A stretch of 64,000 bases of DNA from a bacterium 0.1xD8-71 (GCA_003612405.1 RAYR01000014.1:62001-126000); one strand, 5' to 3'. Positions 34,852 to 44,974 are shown, numbered from the stretch's first letter. Notes: generated by a model not told the origin, from the letters alone. Numbers and translations are program-made.

Positions 34852-35727
34852 TCAGTTCATCTCTGCATTGTAGAATCCGGTCACAAATACCTGTCCGGCC
34901 AGGTTCTCATCTGCAATCATCTTCGCCGCCTCCGCCGCCTTTGTCCCGTCCGTGTAAATACCAAACACCGTAGGACCGCTGCCGCTCATCAACGCATTAT
35001 ACGCCCCTGCTCTGCACATCAGCTGTTTTATCTCTTCTATCACCGGATATTCCCGCACTGTCACGGTCTCTAACACATTGCCCATCCTGTCACAGATGCC
35101 CCGCAGATTCTTTTCGGAAAGTGCCTGCGCCATGCCGTCGATGTCCGGATGGTATTGTAGCTGTTCTGCATGAAGGTTACCATACACAAAAGCTGTGGAC
35201 ACATTGATGTCCGGCTTCGCCACTACCAGATGTGCATCCGGGGGTGCCGGAAGCGGTGTCAGGATTTCTCCGATCCCCTCCGAGAGCATAGTGCCTCCCA
35301 CCAGACAGTAAGGAATGTCCGCACCGAGCTTCACTCCCAGATGCTGCAATTCCTCTACCGAATACCCCATATCAAAAAGCGTATTGATGCCCCGCATAGC
35401 CGCCGCCGCATCAGAACTTCCTCCCGCCATGCCGGCGGCAATGGGAATCCGTTTGGCCAGAGTGATCTTGACGCCTTCCGTAACCTTCTTTTCTTCCATC
35501 AGAAGGGCCGCCGCCCGGTAGATCAGATTATCCCGGTTTACAGGCAGTTCTGCATTATCTGTCTGTAAATAGATGCCCGGCTTAAAGGTTTTTTCCAGAA
35601 GCAGATCGTCATAAATATCCACTGTCTGCATGATCATCTTAACTTCATGATATCCATCCGGCCGGCGGCGCAGTACATCCAGTCCGATATTAATTTTCGC
35701 ATAAGCTCTCTGTCTGATCTGCTGCAT
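34852..35727 (-). CDS. ispE: 4-diphosphocytidyl-2-C-methyl-D-erythritol kinase
   Basis: 291 residues of the GHMP kinase family: RQRAYAKINIGLDVLRRRPD at the N-terminus (catalytic Lys11), the ATP loop PIAAGMAGGSSDAAAAMRG (95-113), and a C-terminal MSGSGPTVFGIY motif. It performs the fourth step of the MEP isoprenoid pathway in the cytoplasm. Ribosome site GGAGG. It is the first gene of the unit that runs through gntR to DUF1934, under the promoter at 35802-35830. Confidence 0.96.
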   Translation of the reverse strand: MQQIRQRAYAKINIGLDVLRRRPDGYHEVKMIMQTVDIYDDLLLEKTFKPGIYLQTDNAELPVNRDNLIYRAAALLMEEKKVTEGVKITLAKRIPIAAGMAGGSSDAAAAMRGINTLFDMGYSVEELQHLGVKLGADIPYCLVGGTMLSEGIGEILTPLPAPPDAHLVVAKPDINVSTAFVYGNLHAEQLQYHPDIDGMAQALSEKNLRGICDRMGNVLETVTVREYPVIEEIKQLMCRAGAYNALMSGSGPTVFGIYTDGTKAAEAAKMIADENLAGQVFVTGFYNAEMN

Positions 35728-35779
35728 GTTGCCTCCATTTTAAATCATTCATACCAAAAATGCTTTTTCTAATTGCATT

Positions 35780-35830
35780 TTGTATACAAGGATTGTACTT
35801 AATTTTATACAATGCGCGGGTTTTTGTCAA
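35780..35830 (-). promoter_or_regulatory. ispE-gntR operon promoter with GntR-type operator
   Basis: On the minus strand: TTGACA (35825-35830), a 17-base spacer and TAAAAT (35802-35807). Just downstream of the expected start lies the perfect palindrome TTGTATACAA (35780-35789), which fits the general GntR site pattern NyGTM-KACrN. A second dyad, ATTGTA-N10-TACAAT (35792-35813), covers the -10. Both positions suit repression. Confidence 0.75.
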
Positions 35831-35883
35831 TATTGTCGGAGTTAATTCCGGTATGCAGCACCTTTGCAGTTACAAAAACCGAC

Positions 35884-35925
35884 AAAAAATAATAAGCTTT
35901 GCACTTTATGGGCGCAAAACTTATT
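35884..35925 (-). terminator. Terminator of the mannoside operon
   Basis: On the minus strand a 12-base stem (35914-35925 with 35891-35902, one G-U pair) is followed by ATTTTTT. It lies about 40 bases after the first GH38 stop codon. Confidence 0.85.
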
Positions 35926-35966
35926 ATGAAGCCACAAACACTGACATAGTTTGAAGTTATTGACAA

Positions 35967-38900
35967 TCAAATATCCGGATATATTTTTACAGTGCAGATT
36001 TCAAATGGCCGCAATGTAATGTTCTCTTCTGCTGCACACTCGTCGATTGATTCCTCCAACAAATTGCAGCGCACCATTTTCCCAATTGCAAAATAAGATG
36101 AAAAAGCAAATTTTACAGTGCTCCCCCTACATTCATGCACACGTACAACCAGGCAGTCCTCCTTCTGCGCCTTTTTCACTGCATCTATCTGCACCGCCGA
36201 AGAGGATACTTCTACGACTGTTGTTCCCGTACACTTTCTGCCGGCAAAGACGACTGACGGCGCATTTAAATCCCCCGCCTCTTCCATCGTCTTTCCCTCC
36301 AGCACGTTCCCGCCGTGGGGCAGTAATGCATAAGTAAACTGATGTATTCCTATATCCGCCTGACGGTCCGGATATTTCGCACTTTTTAAAAGACTGATCT
36401 TCATGGCATTATCATAGACATTATATCCATATTTGCAGTCATTCAACAGACTGACCCCATATCCTGTTTCTGATATATCCGCCCATTTATGGCCGCACAC
36501 CTCGAATCTGGCCATATCCCAACTTGTGTTGTAATGGGTCGGGCGTTCCACATAACCGAACTGTATATCATAAAGCGCTTTCACCACATGGATATTGGTA
36601 TAAAAGGCTGCCTTCAGCAATCTGTGGCTTTCCTTCCAATCCACAGTTGTCACAAAATCAATTCTTCTGGAATCCCGGTAGACCTGCATATCCTGGCAGA
36701 TCTGCGAATTTCGATAGCCATACGTAAATCTGAGCACCGCTCTGAGTGTTCCGTTCTCTATCACTTCCACCGGTTTTACCAGTCCTGCTCTTTCCTGTTT
36801 CTCCAGATAGAACAGATCAATGTCCCAGGCATCGTAGTTCAACGGCTTATCCTCAAATACTTCCAGTACATTTCCATACTGTCCTTCTTCCAACACCTGT
36901 CTTTCCTGTTCCTTGTCAAAGAGACTGCAAATCCTCCCATCCTCCGTCCATACAATCACATAAAAGGGCGTCTCCAGTCTTCGCCTGCCCAGGTCGATCA
37001 CAAAAGATTCCTGCTCTTTCTCCATCGTGGCTGACGGCCGGAAATATATCTGCTTCATCTGATATGGCTTTGTCTGCGTCAGGACGCAGTATCCACCGGA
37101 CATTCTCTGGGCCGGAAGGATACCTTCTTCTGCCTCAAAATATCCTTCTTCCTCTGTATGGATACAGACAAGCCCTTTTCCTGCCATTCCGGAAGATGAA
37201 TAAATTACAAATGCATTTTCCTCTTCCTCCAGAATGGCATCTGCTGCCTCTTTTTGTAATGTATCCAGACATCTTCCCGCCTGTTCATAGTTTCGCAGGG
37301 AATCCTCATATACCTCGCCCACAGACGATCCCGGTATAATATCATGAAACTGGTGCAGCAACACGCATTGCCATATCTTATCCAGCATCTCCTGGGGATA
37401 CTCTGCTCCCAGAATCCAGGCCTGTGCACATAAATTTTCCACCCCGGTAAGGCAGTTTTCCATATGCCGGTTCATCTTCTTGTTATATGCCTGGGATGTA
37501 TATGTCCCCCTGTGATATTCCAGATAAAGTTCTCCGTTCCACACCGGAACCCTGCGGTCTGTCTTCTCCACAGCCTCATGCAGCTTCCGGAAAAAATCGC
37601 CTGCCTTTTTTGTTTCCACATGGGGAAGGCCGGGAATTTCATTCATCTTCCTGCGCATCTCGAGCATATCCCTGGTGACACCGCCGCCGCCATCCCCAAA
37701 GCCATACGGAAGAAGCACCTCTGTGCTGATATCTTTATTCTTAAACTTTCGATAGCTTCCAAGTACCGCAGAAGGCATCATCACGCCATTATAGGTAACT
37801 CCCGTGGACATATCCTGGCCCTCTGATGGAGTGGTAATAAAATAAGTCAGCACCCGGCTGCCGTCTATTCCCTGCCACCAGAACAGATCATTGGGCATTT
37901 CATTGTACTGGTTCCAGCTTATCTTGGATGTTATAAAAGTGGAAATGCCGCACTGTTTTAAGATCTGCGGAAGCGCCCAGCTATATCCAAACACATCCGG
38001 GAGCCATAGATATTCACACTTTTTACCAAATTCATCCTCCATAAAATGAATCCCGTACAGGAACTGGCGCACCAGGGATTCTCCCGAAATCAGGTTACAG
38101 TCGGCCTCCACCCACATACCGCCTTCCGGCTCCCATTTATTCTCTTTAATCTTCTCCTTTATCCGGGCATATAACGCAGGGTTATCTTCCTTGACAAACT
38201 GATACAGCTGCGGCTGCGATTGCAGGAAAATATAATCCTCATATTCCTCCATCAGGTGCAGCACCGTCGAGAAAGAGCGCTGCGCCTTCTCTCTGGTATG
38301 CTTCAATCTCCACAACCAGGCCATGTCAATGTGGGTATGGCCAATACCGTATACCGTCACGGAACTCTTTTTCGGCCTGTTGGCCAATTCTGATTTTAAC
38401 TTTTCCAATGCCCGTTCCACGGACGCATAAAAGCAGTCACCCTCATCCCAGACAATTTCATAAAATGCCCGGTCCAGCGTAAGAAGCAAATTCATCCGGT
38501 CCGTATTATCCTCCTCAAGCAGGGGAATCGTCTTTATCATGGCCTCTGCATAAAAATATAATTCATCTGCCGCCTCATGCAGATAGACAAGCTCGGCCTG
38601 CTTTATCTGGTGATAATAGCAGTCTACATTCTCTGCGCTCCCTAATCCGGTCCATACAAGAAATGTCAGCCGGATTTTCTGATCAGACATGCCATGAAAT
38701 ACGACTTCATTATGAAAGGTATCCACTCCCTGACAGGGTTGCCCGTCCACATACAAAAGCGATTCAAACCCGCCGATAAATCCGTCCGACGTTTTTCCGA
38801 AATTAAATAGTCCGGCCACTTTGCAGCCCTCTTTTGTCGGAAGAAGTGCGACCTCCTTCTCCAGCCACATATACCGGTCCTGTCCGGTAAAGAAATCGCC

Positions 38901-39077
38901 AATATGCATTTGCCTGCCTTCGATCTTATCCGGTATCTTACAATACACCTCATCCTTTGAGAGCCCGCCATCCATCGCCGTAAACGGCGCGATGGTCTGA
39001 TGTCCGAAATATCTCCGGCTCTTCAATTCTTCCATTCTCTTCTGTAGTTTTTCCAATGTAAAAAACATATCCCGCAT
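35967..39077 (-). CDS. GH38 alpha-mannosidase (MAN2C1-like subclass)
   Basis: A 1036-residue cytoplasmic-type enzyme without signal peptide. The GH38 core begins near residue 245 with GIGHTHIDMAWLWRLKHTRE (zinc-binding His/Asp). The nucleophile Asp lies in EYLWLPDVFGYSWALPQILK and a further zinc-site candidate in LLHQFHDIIPGSSVGE. C-terminal beta-sandwich domains follow. The HTHID and PDVFGYS motifs place it with MAN2C1 and streptococcal SpGH38, which trim alpha-mannosides from imported glycans. It is the last gene of the importer operon and follows the second GH38 by one base. Linkage specificity cannot be read from sequence. Confidence 0.92.
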   Translation of the reverse strand: MRDMFFTLEKLQKRMEELKSRRYFGHQTIAPFTAMDGGLSKDEVYCKIPDKIEGRQMHIGDFFTGQDRYMWLEKEVALLPTKEGCKVAGLFNFGKTSDGFIGGFESLLYVDGQPCQGVDTFHNEVVFHGMSDQKIRLTFLVWTGLGSAENVDCYYHQIKQAELVYLHEAADELYFYAEAMIKTIPLLEEDNTDRMNLLLTLDRAFYEIVWDEGDCFYASVERALEKLKSELANRPKKSSVTVYGIGHTHIDMAWLWRLKHTREKAQRSFSTVLHLMEEYEDYIFLQSQPQLYQFVKEDNPALYARIKEKIKENKWEPEGGMWVEADCNLISGESLVRQFLYGIHFMEDEFGKKCEYLWLPDVFGYSWALPQILKQCGISTFITSKISWNQYNEMPNDLFWWQGIDGSRVLTYFITTPSEGQDMSTGVTYNGVMMPSAVLGSYRKFKNKDISTEVLLPYGFGDGGGGVTRDMLEMRRKMNEIPGLPHVETKKAGDFFRKLHEAVEKTDRRVPVWNGELYLEYHRGTYTSQAYNKKMNRHMENCLTGVENLCAQAWILGAEYPQEMLDKIWQCVLLHQFHDIIPGSSVGEVYEDSLRNYEQAGRCLDTLQKEAADAILEEEENAFVIYSSSGMAGKGLVCIHTEEEGYFEAEEGILPAQRMSGGYCVLTQTKPYQMKQIYFRPSATMEKEQESFVIDLGRRRLETPFYVIVWTEDGRICSLFDKEQERQVLEEGQYGNVLEVFEDKPLNYDAWDIDLFYLEKQERAGLVKPVEVIENGTLRAVLRFTYGYRNSQICQDMQVYRDSRRIDFVTTVDWKESHRLLKAAFYTNIHVVKALYDIQFGYVERPTHYNTSWDMARFEVCGHKWADISETGYGVSLLNDCKYGYNVYDNAMKISLLKSAKYPDRQADIGIHQFTYALLPHGGNVLEGKTMEEAGDLNAPSVVFAGRKCTGTTVVEVSSSAVQIDAVKKAQKEDCLVVRVHECRGSTVKFAFSSYFAIGKMVRCNLLEESIDECAAEENITLRPFEICTVKIYPDI

Positions 39078-39078
39078 A

Positions 39079-42000
39079 TTATTTCCTCTTATAATAATCT
39101 ACCCAGTACTCGGCCGCTCTTCTTTCCACGCGCACGGTGTTCAGTTCATCCGCCAGACGACAGATCTGTTCATCTGTCTCTTCCAGGAATTGTTTATAAG
39201 CTTCTTCGTCCACCCTGCAATCCTGCTCCCGTTTTTTCTTCTGTGTGTAGATGGCAGAGAGTCTTGCTTCCAGTGCCGTCCTGTGCCATATCTCCATATG
39301 CAGTTTCAAAGCCGCCAGCCGGTATTTTTCTTTTCCGCTTTCCTTCTTTGCCTGTTCCGCTAAATAGAGGTCTTTTTGCCTTGCATACTCGGCCTCTGTT
39401 TTTTCGACACGCGCCATTTCCCGTTCCACATCCTGCTGTGTCACAATTTCCGGGAATGGATACGCCTGATATTCCCTCCACTTTCTGTCATCATCCTGCT
39501 TATCACAGATAACAGCCTCTTTCAGACAAATCTGCTCCCCGACAGGCTTTTGGGGGATGATACGCAACGATACGACCTGAAAAGGTCTGATATCCAACTG
39601 CGCGATTCCTTCTGTAAGCACAAGCTCCTTCTTTTCTTCCTCTGCAAGATTAGTCTCATATATCCTTTCCACGCAATCATGGAATACCAGCCGCACGCTT
39701 TCTGCCTGTTTTCCCACATGAAAAAGTCTGAGAATAATCCCATTCCCGTCCTGTGCGCTTTTTACCGCAGTCACACGGATATCTCCTTCTGTCTCCAAAT
39801 GTACAAAAGAATAATCCGCGGAAAGAGCCCCTTCATGAACCGTCGTACTCACTACCGGAATGGACCTGTTCATTTCTTCAGCTCTCTCCAACAGCCTTCC
39901 TTCCCCGGCGCTGCCCTCAAACAGACAAATCCCGTAATGAAATTCCATGTCACGCAGACACTGGGCCTCCGGCGTGAATATTTCAGGCCCGGCATCCCCA
40001 ATCCTCGTATGCAGATCCGTTCTCGCAAGCCACCCCACAGACCGGAACAATGTCAAGGCAACGGTAGTGTCCTCCGGCAGTACCTCATACTCCGGCAGCC
40101 CTCTGTTCAGAATACAGACACCATCCTGTCCGTCTGTGACCGCCACGAAATCCCTCTGGGGAAATTGGGTGATTCCGCTTCTTTCCCTCGCGCCTATCAC
40201 AATCCGTTTTACATCTTCCGGCATGTTGTCATTGTCAAAGGATTCCGGAATGATATCATGCCGTGTCAGGGCAAACTGTGTCTGGGCATAAGAATATTGC
40301 GTGTGAACCCCCGTGGGAAACATCACACGGATACGGTGATCCCTGCACCGATTCCGGATCAATGTCCGAAACCGTATGATTCTGCTGTCTTTTTGCAATG
40401 TCATATATACCGTAACCGGTACAATTTCTTCCTCCCGGCTCCGTTCCATACGGGTTTCTGAAAGCTGTGCCGGAAGCCTCCACTGATACTGCACCTTTAC
40501 CACCGTGCGCAGGGGCCCCTCCTCCACAAGGAAAATCTCTGGCTCTTCTTCCAATGTGGTTCTTGGCACATCCCCTGTAATATCCGAATAATTATACTCG
40601 TCTCCGCCATCGGCACAGTCTTCCAGATATCCCAGATTGTGATACACCTTCCTACTTTCCTTATCCGTCATGGAAAATGTACCATTCTTATGAAATGCGA
40701 CACGAACATATTGATTCTCTATCACAGGATATTTTCCAGGCTTCGCGCTTACTTCTCCATCTGTTTCCCGAAGTCCGTCTGCTCCCTGTACAGGTCTGTC
40801 ATAAACTCCCAGTGTCCGGTAGCCATATGCCGGAATCATTACTTCCACAACGATACCATCGGCTGTCTTCTGCCACTGATATTCCCTGCCCTTTTCATCC
40901 AGAATCTGCAATTCACGGGAATCGGACATGCAAAACATAACCTGACGCCTCTGCTCTTTTAAAGTGGTGTTAAATACATGATATACTCTTTGTGCCCTGG
41001 CAAACATCCTGGTATCAATCTTAGCCGCCAGTTTCTGAACAATTTCATACAGACAGCTGCCTATTTCCTTTTGCACCCTGGCAAACCGTATTTCCATATC
41101 TGTATGCACATCATCCACACTCACCCCGCAGATACTGTCGTGCGGATGATTCTTTAACTGCAATTTCCATATTTCATCCACTTTGGAAAGCGGATAATCA
41201 TCCCCTGCTAAAAGTCCCATAATCCCGAGCGGTTCCAGCATTTCCTCAAGTTTGCGCTGTACCATATCGTTCTGCATTTTCAGATACATACGGGAGGATA
41301 GAATACCCGGAAATACCGAGATATATCTGCCACTGTATAAAGGCCCGGACAATTGGGGGATTTTTGTCTCTTTGATTCCCTCAATCACCGCATCCATATA
41401 CTCATCCGGTATACTCTGACACACCTGGTATTGTTCCGTATCCGCCCGCCCCTCTTTGATATAAGGCAGAATATCATCCGGTTCCATCTCCTGGTCATAT
41501 CCATTCATCAAAAGCACATGATCCGTCTGGGCAAAGCCCTGAATTTTATCCGCTTCATTGATAATCCGTCCCTGTACCTCTTCCGGATAAGAGGCAAGAC
41601 GCATCCCATTCCTGTAACTGCTCAACAGATAAACACATGGAAGACTTGTTCCATTCGGCGATGCCCAGTAAAATTCCGAGCAAATCTTCTCCGGGGGAAA
41701 GGCCGGCCCCCGCCAGACCACAATTCCGTTCATTCCGAATTGTTCATGAATCTGACAGGCCTGTGAAATCTGCCCGAAATTATCAAGCAGCCAACCTGTT
41801 TTCGATCCGCCGTCCAATTCTTCTGCTATCGCCCTGCCATACAGTAGATTTCTAATCAGGGCTTCCTCACTGACCAACTGCCAGTCCGGCTGTAAATAAT
41901 AGGGCCCGGCAATGATTCTTCCTTCCCGTACATATTTCCTTACGGTATCCATAAACGCATCCATACTTTGTCCGCCCTGCGCCTGAAGCTGTGCACAGCA

Positions 42001-42174
42001 GTCATCTATAATCGAGGTCTGCCCGTCCAGGACAAACCGGTAATCCGGCTCCTTTTCCAACATCCGAAATAAATTCTCAAAGAAAACCGGTATCCAGCGA
42101 TTGACATACTTACTGCTCAGATACCATTCTCTGTCCCAATGTGTGTGTGAAATAATATGTATCTTTTTTTTCAT
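39079..42174 (-). CDS. GH38 alpha-mannosidase (MngB-like subclass)
   Basis: 1031 residues from the ATG at 42172-42174, behind GAGGACAGG; the longer frame adds a region without a ribosome site. The catalytic domain starts at once with KIHIISHTHWDREWYLSSKY (zinc ligands). The nucleophile Asp is in WLLDNFGQISQACQIHEQFG, followed by HPHDSICGVSVDDVHTDME. A long charged C-terminal helical tail (about 930-1031) may form a coiled coil. HTHWDREW is the signature of the MngB/YbgG group, which cleaves mannosylglycerate-like or other alpha-mannosides. Two GH38 enzymes of different subclass in one operon suggest stepwise trimming of a branched mannoside. Confidence 0.92.
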   Translation of the reverse strand: MKKKIHIISHTHWDREWYLSSKYVNRWIPVFFENLFRMLEKEPDYRFVLDGQTSIIDDCCAQLQAQGGQSMDAFMDTVRKYVREGRIIAGPYYLQPDWQLVSEEALIRNLLYGRAIAEELDGGSKTGWLLDNFGQISQACQIHEQFGMNGIVVWRGPAFPPEKICSEFYWASPNGTSLPCVYLLSSYRNGMRLASYPEEVQGRIINEADKIQGFAQTDHVLLMNGYDQEMEPDDILPYIKEGRADTEQYQVCQSIPDEYMDAVIEGIKETKIPQLSGPLYSGRYISVFPGILSSRMYLKMQNDMVQRKLEEMLEPLGIMGLLAGDDYPLSKVDEIWKLQLKNHPHDSICGVSVDDVHTDMEIRFARVQKEIGSCLYEIVQKLAAKIDTRMFARAQRVYHVFNTTLKEQRRQVMFCMSDSRELQILDEKGREYQWQKTADGIVVEVMIPAYGYRTLGVYDRPVQGADGLRETDGEVSAKPGKYPVIENQYVRVAFHKNGTFSMTDKESRKVYHNLGYLEDCADGGDEYNYSDITGDVPRTTLEEEPEIFLVEEGPLRTVVKVQYQWRLPAQLSETRMERSREEEIVPVTVYMTLQKDSRIIRFRTLIRNRCRDHRIRVMFPTGVHTQYSYAQTQFALTRHDIIPESFDNDNMPEDVKRIVIGARERSGITQFPQRDFVAVTDGQDGVCILNRGLPEYEVLPEDTTVALTLFRSVGWLARTDLHTRIGDAGPEIFTPEAQCLRDMEFHYGICLFEGSAGEGRLLERAEEMNRSIPVVSTTVHEGALSADYSFVHLETEGDIRVTAVKSAQDGNGIILRLFHVGKQAESVRLVFHDCVERIYETNLAEEEKKELVLTEGIAQLDIRPFQVVSLRIIPQKPVGEQICLKEAVICDKQDDDRKWREYQAYPFPEIVTQQDVEREMARVEKTEAEYARQKDLYLAEQAKKESGKEKYRLAALKLHMEIWHRTALEARLSAIYTQKKKREQDCRVDEEAYKQFLEETDEQICRLADELNTVRVERRAAEYWVDYYKRK

Positions 42175-42196
42175 AACCTGTCCTCTGCCCTGTCTG

Positions 42197-43144
42197 TTAT
42201 TTGCCTGCTTGGCATATCTCCCCATAACCCGCAAAAGGATAATCAATCACGATACGCCCCTCCTGACAATCCCCGATGCCGCTGTATAAATCTGCCCTGC
42301 CGTCTTCTCTCATCACAATTCCGGAAGTAAAGGCACAGTCTGTCAATGTTGGAACCTTTGCCGGCCCTTCCGGATAACATTTCCTGGTTCCTATGATCTT
42401 CTCTTCCAGAACCTTCCGTGCCACAGGATCAAAAACAAAGGCTGTGTTCATATAAATGCTATTGCCATCCTCTTTATAACACTTGTGACCGATAACGCCG
42501 ATTAATCCCGTATCCAGCAGGTAGCACTGGTTACACCCGCCCCATTCGCCTTCAGCAAATATTCCCTCTATATAGGGTGCTGATACAATCACTTCCGCTG
42601 TCAGTGACGCAATATCATCAATCACCGTAAAGCCAATCATGGACTCGCAATGATACTGCTTCATGATTTCTTCATCTCTCGGCCGCGAAAACACACCAAT
42701 CTTCCCATCTGCCATAGGAACAAGCCGGATATCCTTCATATAATCCGGTCCTGTCGTATAATACCGAAGATCGAACAGATTTTTTCCCTGATAAAAATAC
42801 CCATAATAAGTCTGAATCTCTGACGCACTATATCTTACATGTGTCCCTCCCATTACCAAAATTCCGTCAATTATGGTGATATAGGGGTCCTCCAGTTGAT
42901 ACCAGGGTGCGTCCGCAACAAGTGACCATACATCCTTATCTGTATTCACAAAGAGTCTCACCCAGGACCTGGCCCACTCATTGCGCCTTTCCACCCTGCC
43001 AAACAGATACTGCTTTCCCTCATACCAGAAGGGAATTGTCGTGTTATACACATCACAACCGTCAACACCCACAAACTGCAAAGTGCTGCTTTCATAAATT
43101 CTGCACTGTGTCTCAAATATTTTTTTCTTTTCTATCAGATTCAT
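42197..43144 (-). CDS. DUF1861-like protein, probable beta-propeller glycoside enzyme
   Basis: About 315 residues from the second ATG (GAAGGG nine bases before); the first ATG three codons upstream has its site too close. Repeated strand patterns (PYITIIDGILVMGGTHVRY, DIRLVPMADGKIGVFSRPR, DTGLIGVIGHKCYKEDGNS) suggest a five-bladed propeller like GH43, GH130 and DUF1861. No signal peptide. GH130 enzymes phosphorolyse beta-mannosides, which would fit this mannose locus, but I cannot see a definitive GH130 catalytic signature and keep the DUF1861 label. It lies between the permease and the two GH38 genes. Confidence 0.65.
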   Translation of the reverse strand: MNLIEKKKIFETQCRIYESSTLQFVGVDGCDVYNTTIPFWYEGKQYLFGRVERRNEWARSWVRLFVNTDKDVWSLVADAPWYQLEDPYITIIDGILVMGGTHVRYSASEIQTYYGYFYQGKNLFDLRYYTTGPDYMKDIRLVPMADGKIGVFSRPRDEEIMKQYHCESMIGFTVIDDIASLTAEVIVSAPYIEGIFAEGEWGGCNQCYLLDTGLIGVIGHKCYKEDGNSIYMNTAFVFDPVARKVLEEKIIGTRKCYPEGPAKVPTLTDCAFTSGIVMREDGRADLYSGIGDCQEGRIVIDYPFAGYGEICQAGK

Positions 43145-43162
43145 CTTTTCCATCCCTTCTCT

Positions 43163-44020
43163 CTAACCTTTTACGGCACCCGCCACCATACCTTTGATAA
43201 TCTGCTTGGAAAATGCAAAATAAAGTATGATTGCCGGCAAAATAGCCATAAACATGGCTGCCATCATCTGCGGATAGTCCGTGGAATACTGTCCCTTAAA
43301 GATGGTAAGCCCCACGGATATGGTCTTTAATCTTTCATCACTGAGCAGAATCAGCGAATAGGTAAATTCATTCCACAAAGAAAAAAACTGTATAATTCCT
43401 ATGGTTACCAGGATTGGTTTACAAACCGGCAGAATAATCGAAAATAATGTTCTGGAAAAACTGCTGCCGTCAATTGCTGCCGCCTCCTCCAGTTCCCTGG
43501 GGACATTCTGCACATAACTTTCCACCAGAAACACCGAGATAGGAATCCCAAATGCTGTATAGGGGAAAATCAGTGTATACCAGCTGTCTCCCAGACCGGT
43601 TTTGGTAAACAATATATACATGGGAATCATAATGGCATGTATCGGGATCAACATTCCCAGCAGGAAATATGAATACAGCAGCTTCCTTCCCTTAAAATCA
43701 AACCTGGCCACAAAATAACCTACCACAAATCCAATCAATAGAATAAGAATCAGCGATAAAAAGGTGTTTCTGGCTGTATTTTTCATCCATAAAAGCATAT
43801 CGCTCTTTTGCAGAACATTGATATAATTGCCGAAATTCAATGTTGAGGGGAGCGCTATGGGATTTTCAAAAAATTCACTTTTAGTCTTCATGGAACTATA
43901 AAAAAGCCAGACTGCCGGAAAGATACAGGTGATGGAAAATATCATCAGAATAAGGTTTATAATTATTTTCCCCGACATATTCCCGTGATATGATTTTTCC
44001 GTAGTATTTCTTTTACGCAT
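43163..44020 (-). CDS. CUT1 sugar ABC importer permease (MalG type)
   Basis: 285 residues, six membrane segments. The EAA motif region reads VESYVQNVPRELEEAAAIDG, the classic CUT1 signature contacting the ATPase, and the N-terminal loop has YSSMKTKSEFFENPIALPST. GGAGTAGGGAG precedes the start. It follows the MalF-type gene by six bases. No sugar ATPase gene is in the locus, as in many Firmicutes that use a shared MsmK-type ATPase. Confidence 0.93.
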   Translation of the reverse strand: MRKRNTTEKSYHGNMSGKIIINLILMIFSITCIFPAVWLFYSSMKTKSEFFENPIALPSTLNFGNYINVLQKSDMLLWMKNTARNTFLSLILILLIGFVVGYFVARFDFKGRKLLYSYFLLGMLIPIHAIMIPMYILFTKTGLGDSWYTLIFPYTAFGIPISVFLVESYVQNVPRELEEAAAIDGSSFSRTLFSIILPVCKPILVTIGIIQFFSLWNEFTYSLILLSDERLKTISVGLTIFKGQYSTDYPQMMAAMFMAILPAIILYFAFSKQIIKGMVAGAVKG

Positions 44021-44026
44021 ATCTCC

Positions 44027-44917
44027 CTACTCCTTTTCCTTTGTTATTTGACCCATAACAAACCTGATCACACCGACAAACACAAGGCTTATCACAAGCA
44101 TGCCGATGGATACCGCACTTCCATATCCCATTTTCTGGGATAAAAAGGACGTTTTGTAGGCATACAGTGCAACTACCTCAGAAGCCGTTCCCGGTCCTCC
44201 TCCTGTCAATGTCCAGATATGGTCAAATGCTTTCATGTTTCCGGCAATACACAGAGTAATACATACGGTGATCGTATTCTTAATTAATGGAAGCGTAATA
44301 TGCACTGCTTTCTTCCACCCTGTTGCCCCGTCAATCTCAGCCATCTCAAAAATAGAAGAATCAACACTGGCAATGGCAGAGACAATAATGATCAGATAAT
44401 AGCCCACATATTGCCAGATCAGGGGTATCGTCACCAGCAGGACGACTATCTTTTCGTTGGACAGCCATGGCTGCACTTTATCTTTCATACCTGTTGCTTT
44501 CAGCAGCGTGTTAATCAGTCCATAATTATAGTCATAAATCATCGACCAGATAAAACCGATAACCACCGCACTTAAGACAGACGGAAAGAAGCTTACGGTC
44601 CGATGAAAGCTTTTCAGCTTTGCCACTCTGGACTCCAGAAGCATCGCAAAAATAAACGCAAGCCCGATCTGACCAATCGCACAGAAAACAATCAAAAACA
44701 AATTGTTACCGAGCGCTTTAAAGAATCGCTGATCTGTCATTAATGTCCTGTAATTCTCAAGCCCTATAAATTTCTTTGCCGTGCCTCCCGACCAATCAAA
44801 AAAGCCATAATACGCTGCCACCACAATCGGTACGAATACAATGAATGTATACAACAGAAATGACGGAAGTATGTAGGCCGCAAAAGTGAGCGGGCCCGGC
44901 TTTAACCGATTTTTCAT
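44027..44917 (-). CDS. CUT1 sugar ABC importer permease (MalF type)
   Basis: About 296 residues from the ATG at 44915-44917, because GGAGG lies eight bases before it and inside the longer frame. It has six membrane segments, the EAA-like loop SIFEMAEIDGATGWKKAVHI and the conserved FDHIWTLTGGGPGTASEVVA near the C-terminus. It forms a heterodimer with the MalG-type permease. A stem-loop separates it from the binding-protein gene, which should lower its expression relative to that gene. Confidence 0.92.
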   Translation of the reverse strand: MKNRLKPGPLTFAAYILPSFLLYTFIVFVPIVVAAYYGFFDWSGGTAKKFIGLENYRTLMTDQRFFKALGNNLFLIVFCAIGQIGLAFIFAMLLESRVAKLKSFHRTVSFFPSVLSAVVIGFIWSMIYDYNYGLINTLLKATGMKDKVQPWLSNEKIVVLLVTIPLIWQYVGYYLIIIVSAIASVDSSIFEMAEIDGATGWKKAVHITLPLIKNTITVCITLCIAGNMKAFDHIWTLTGGGPGTASEVVALYAYKTSFLSQKMGYGSAVSIGMLVISLVFVGVIRFVMGQITKEKE

Positions 44918-44974
44918 CACATTATCCTCCATAATTCAGCCTTGCAGAGTCCCAAATTGCCGGCAATTCAGAAA

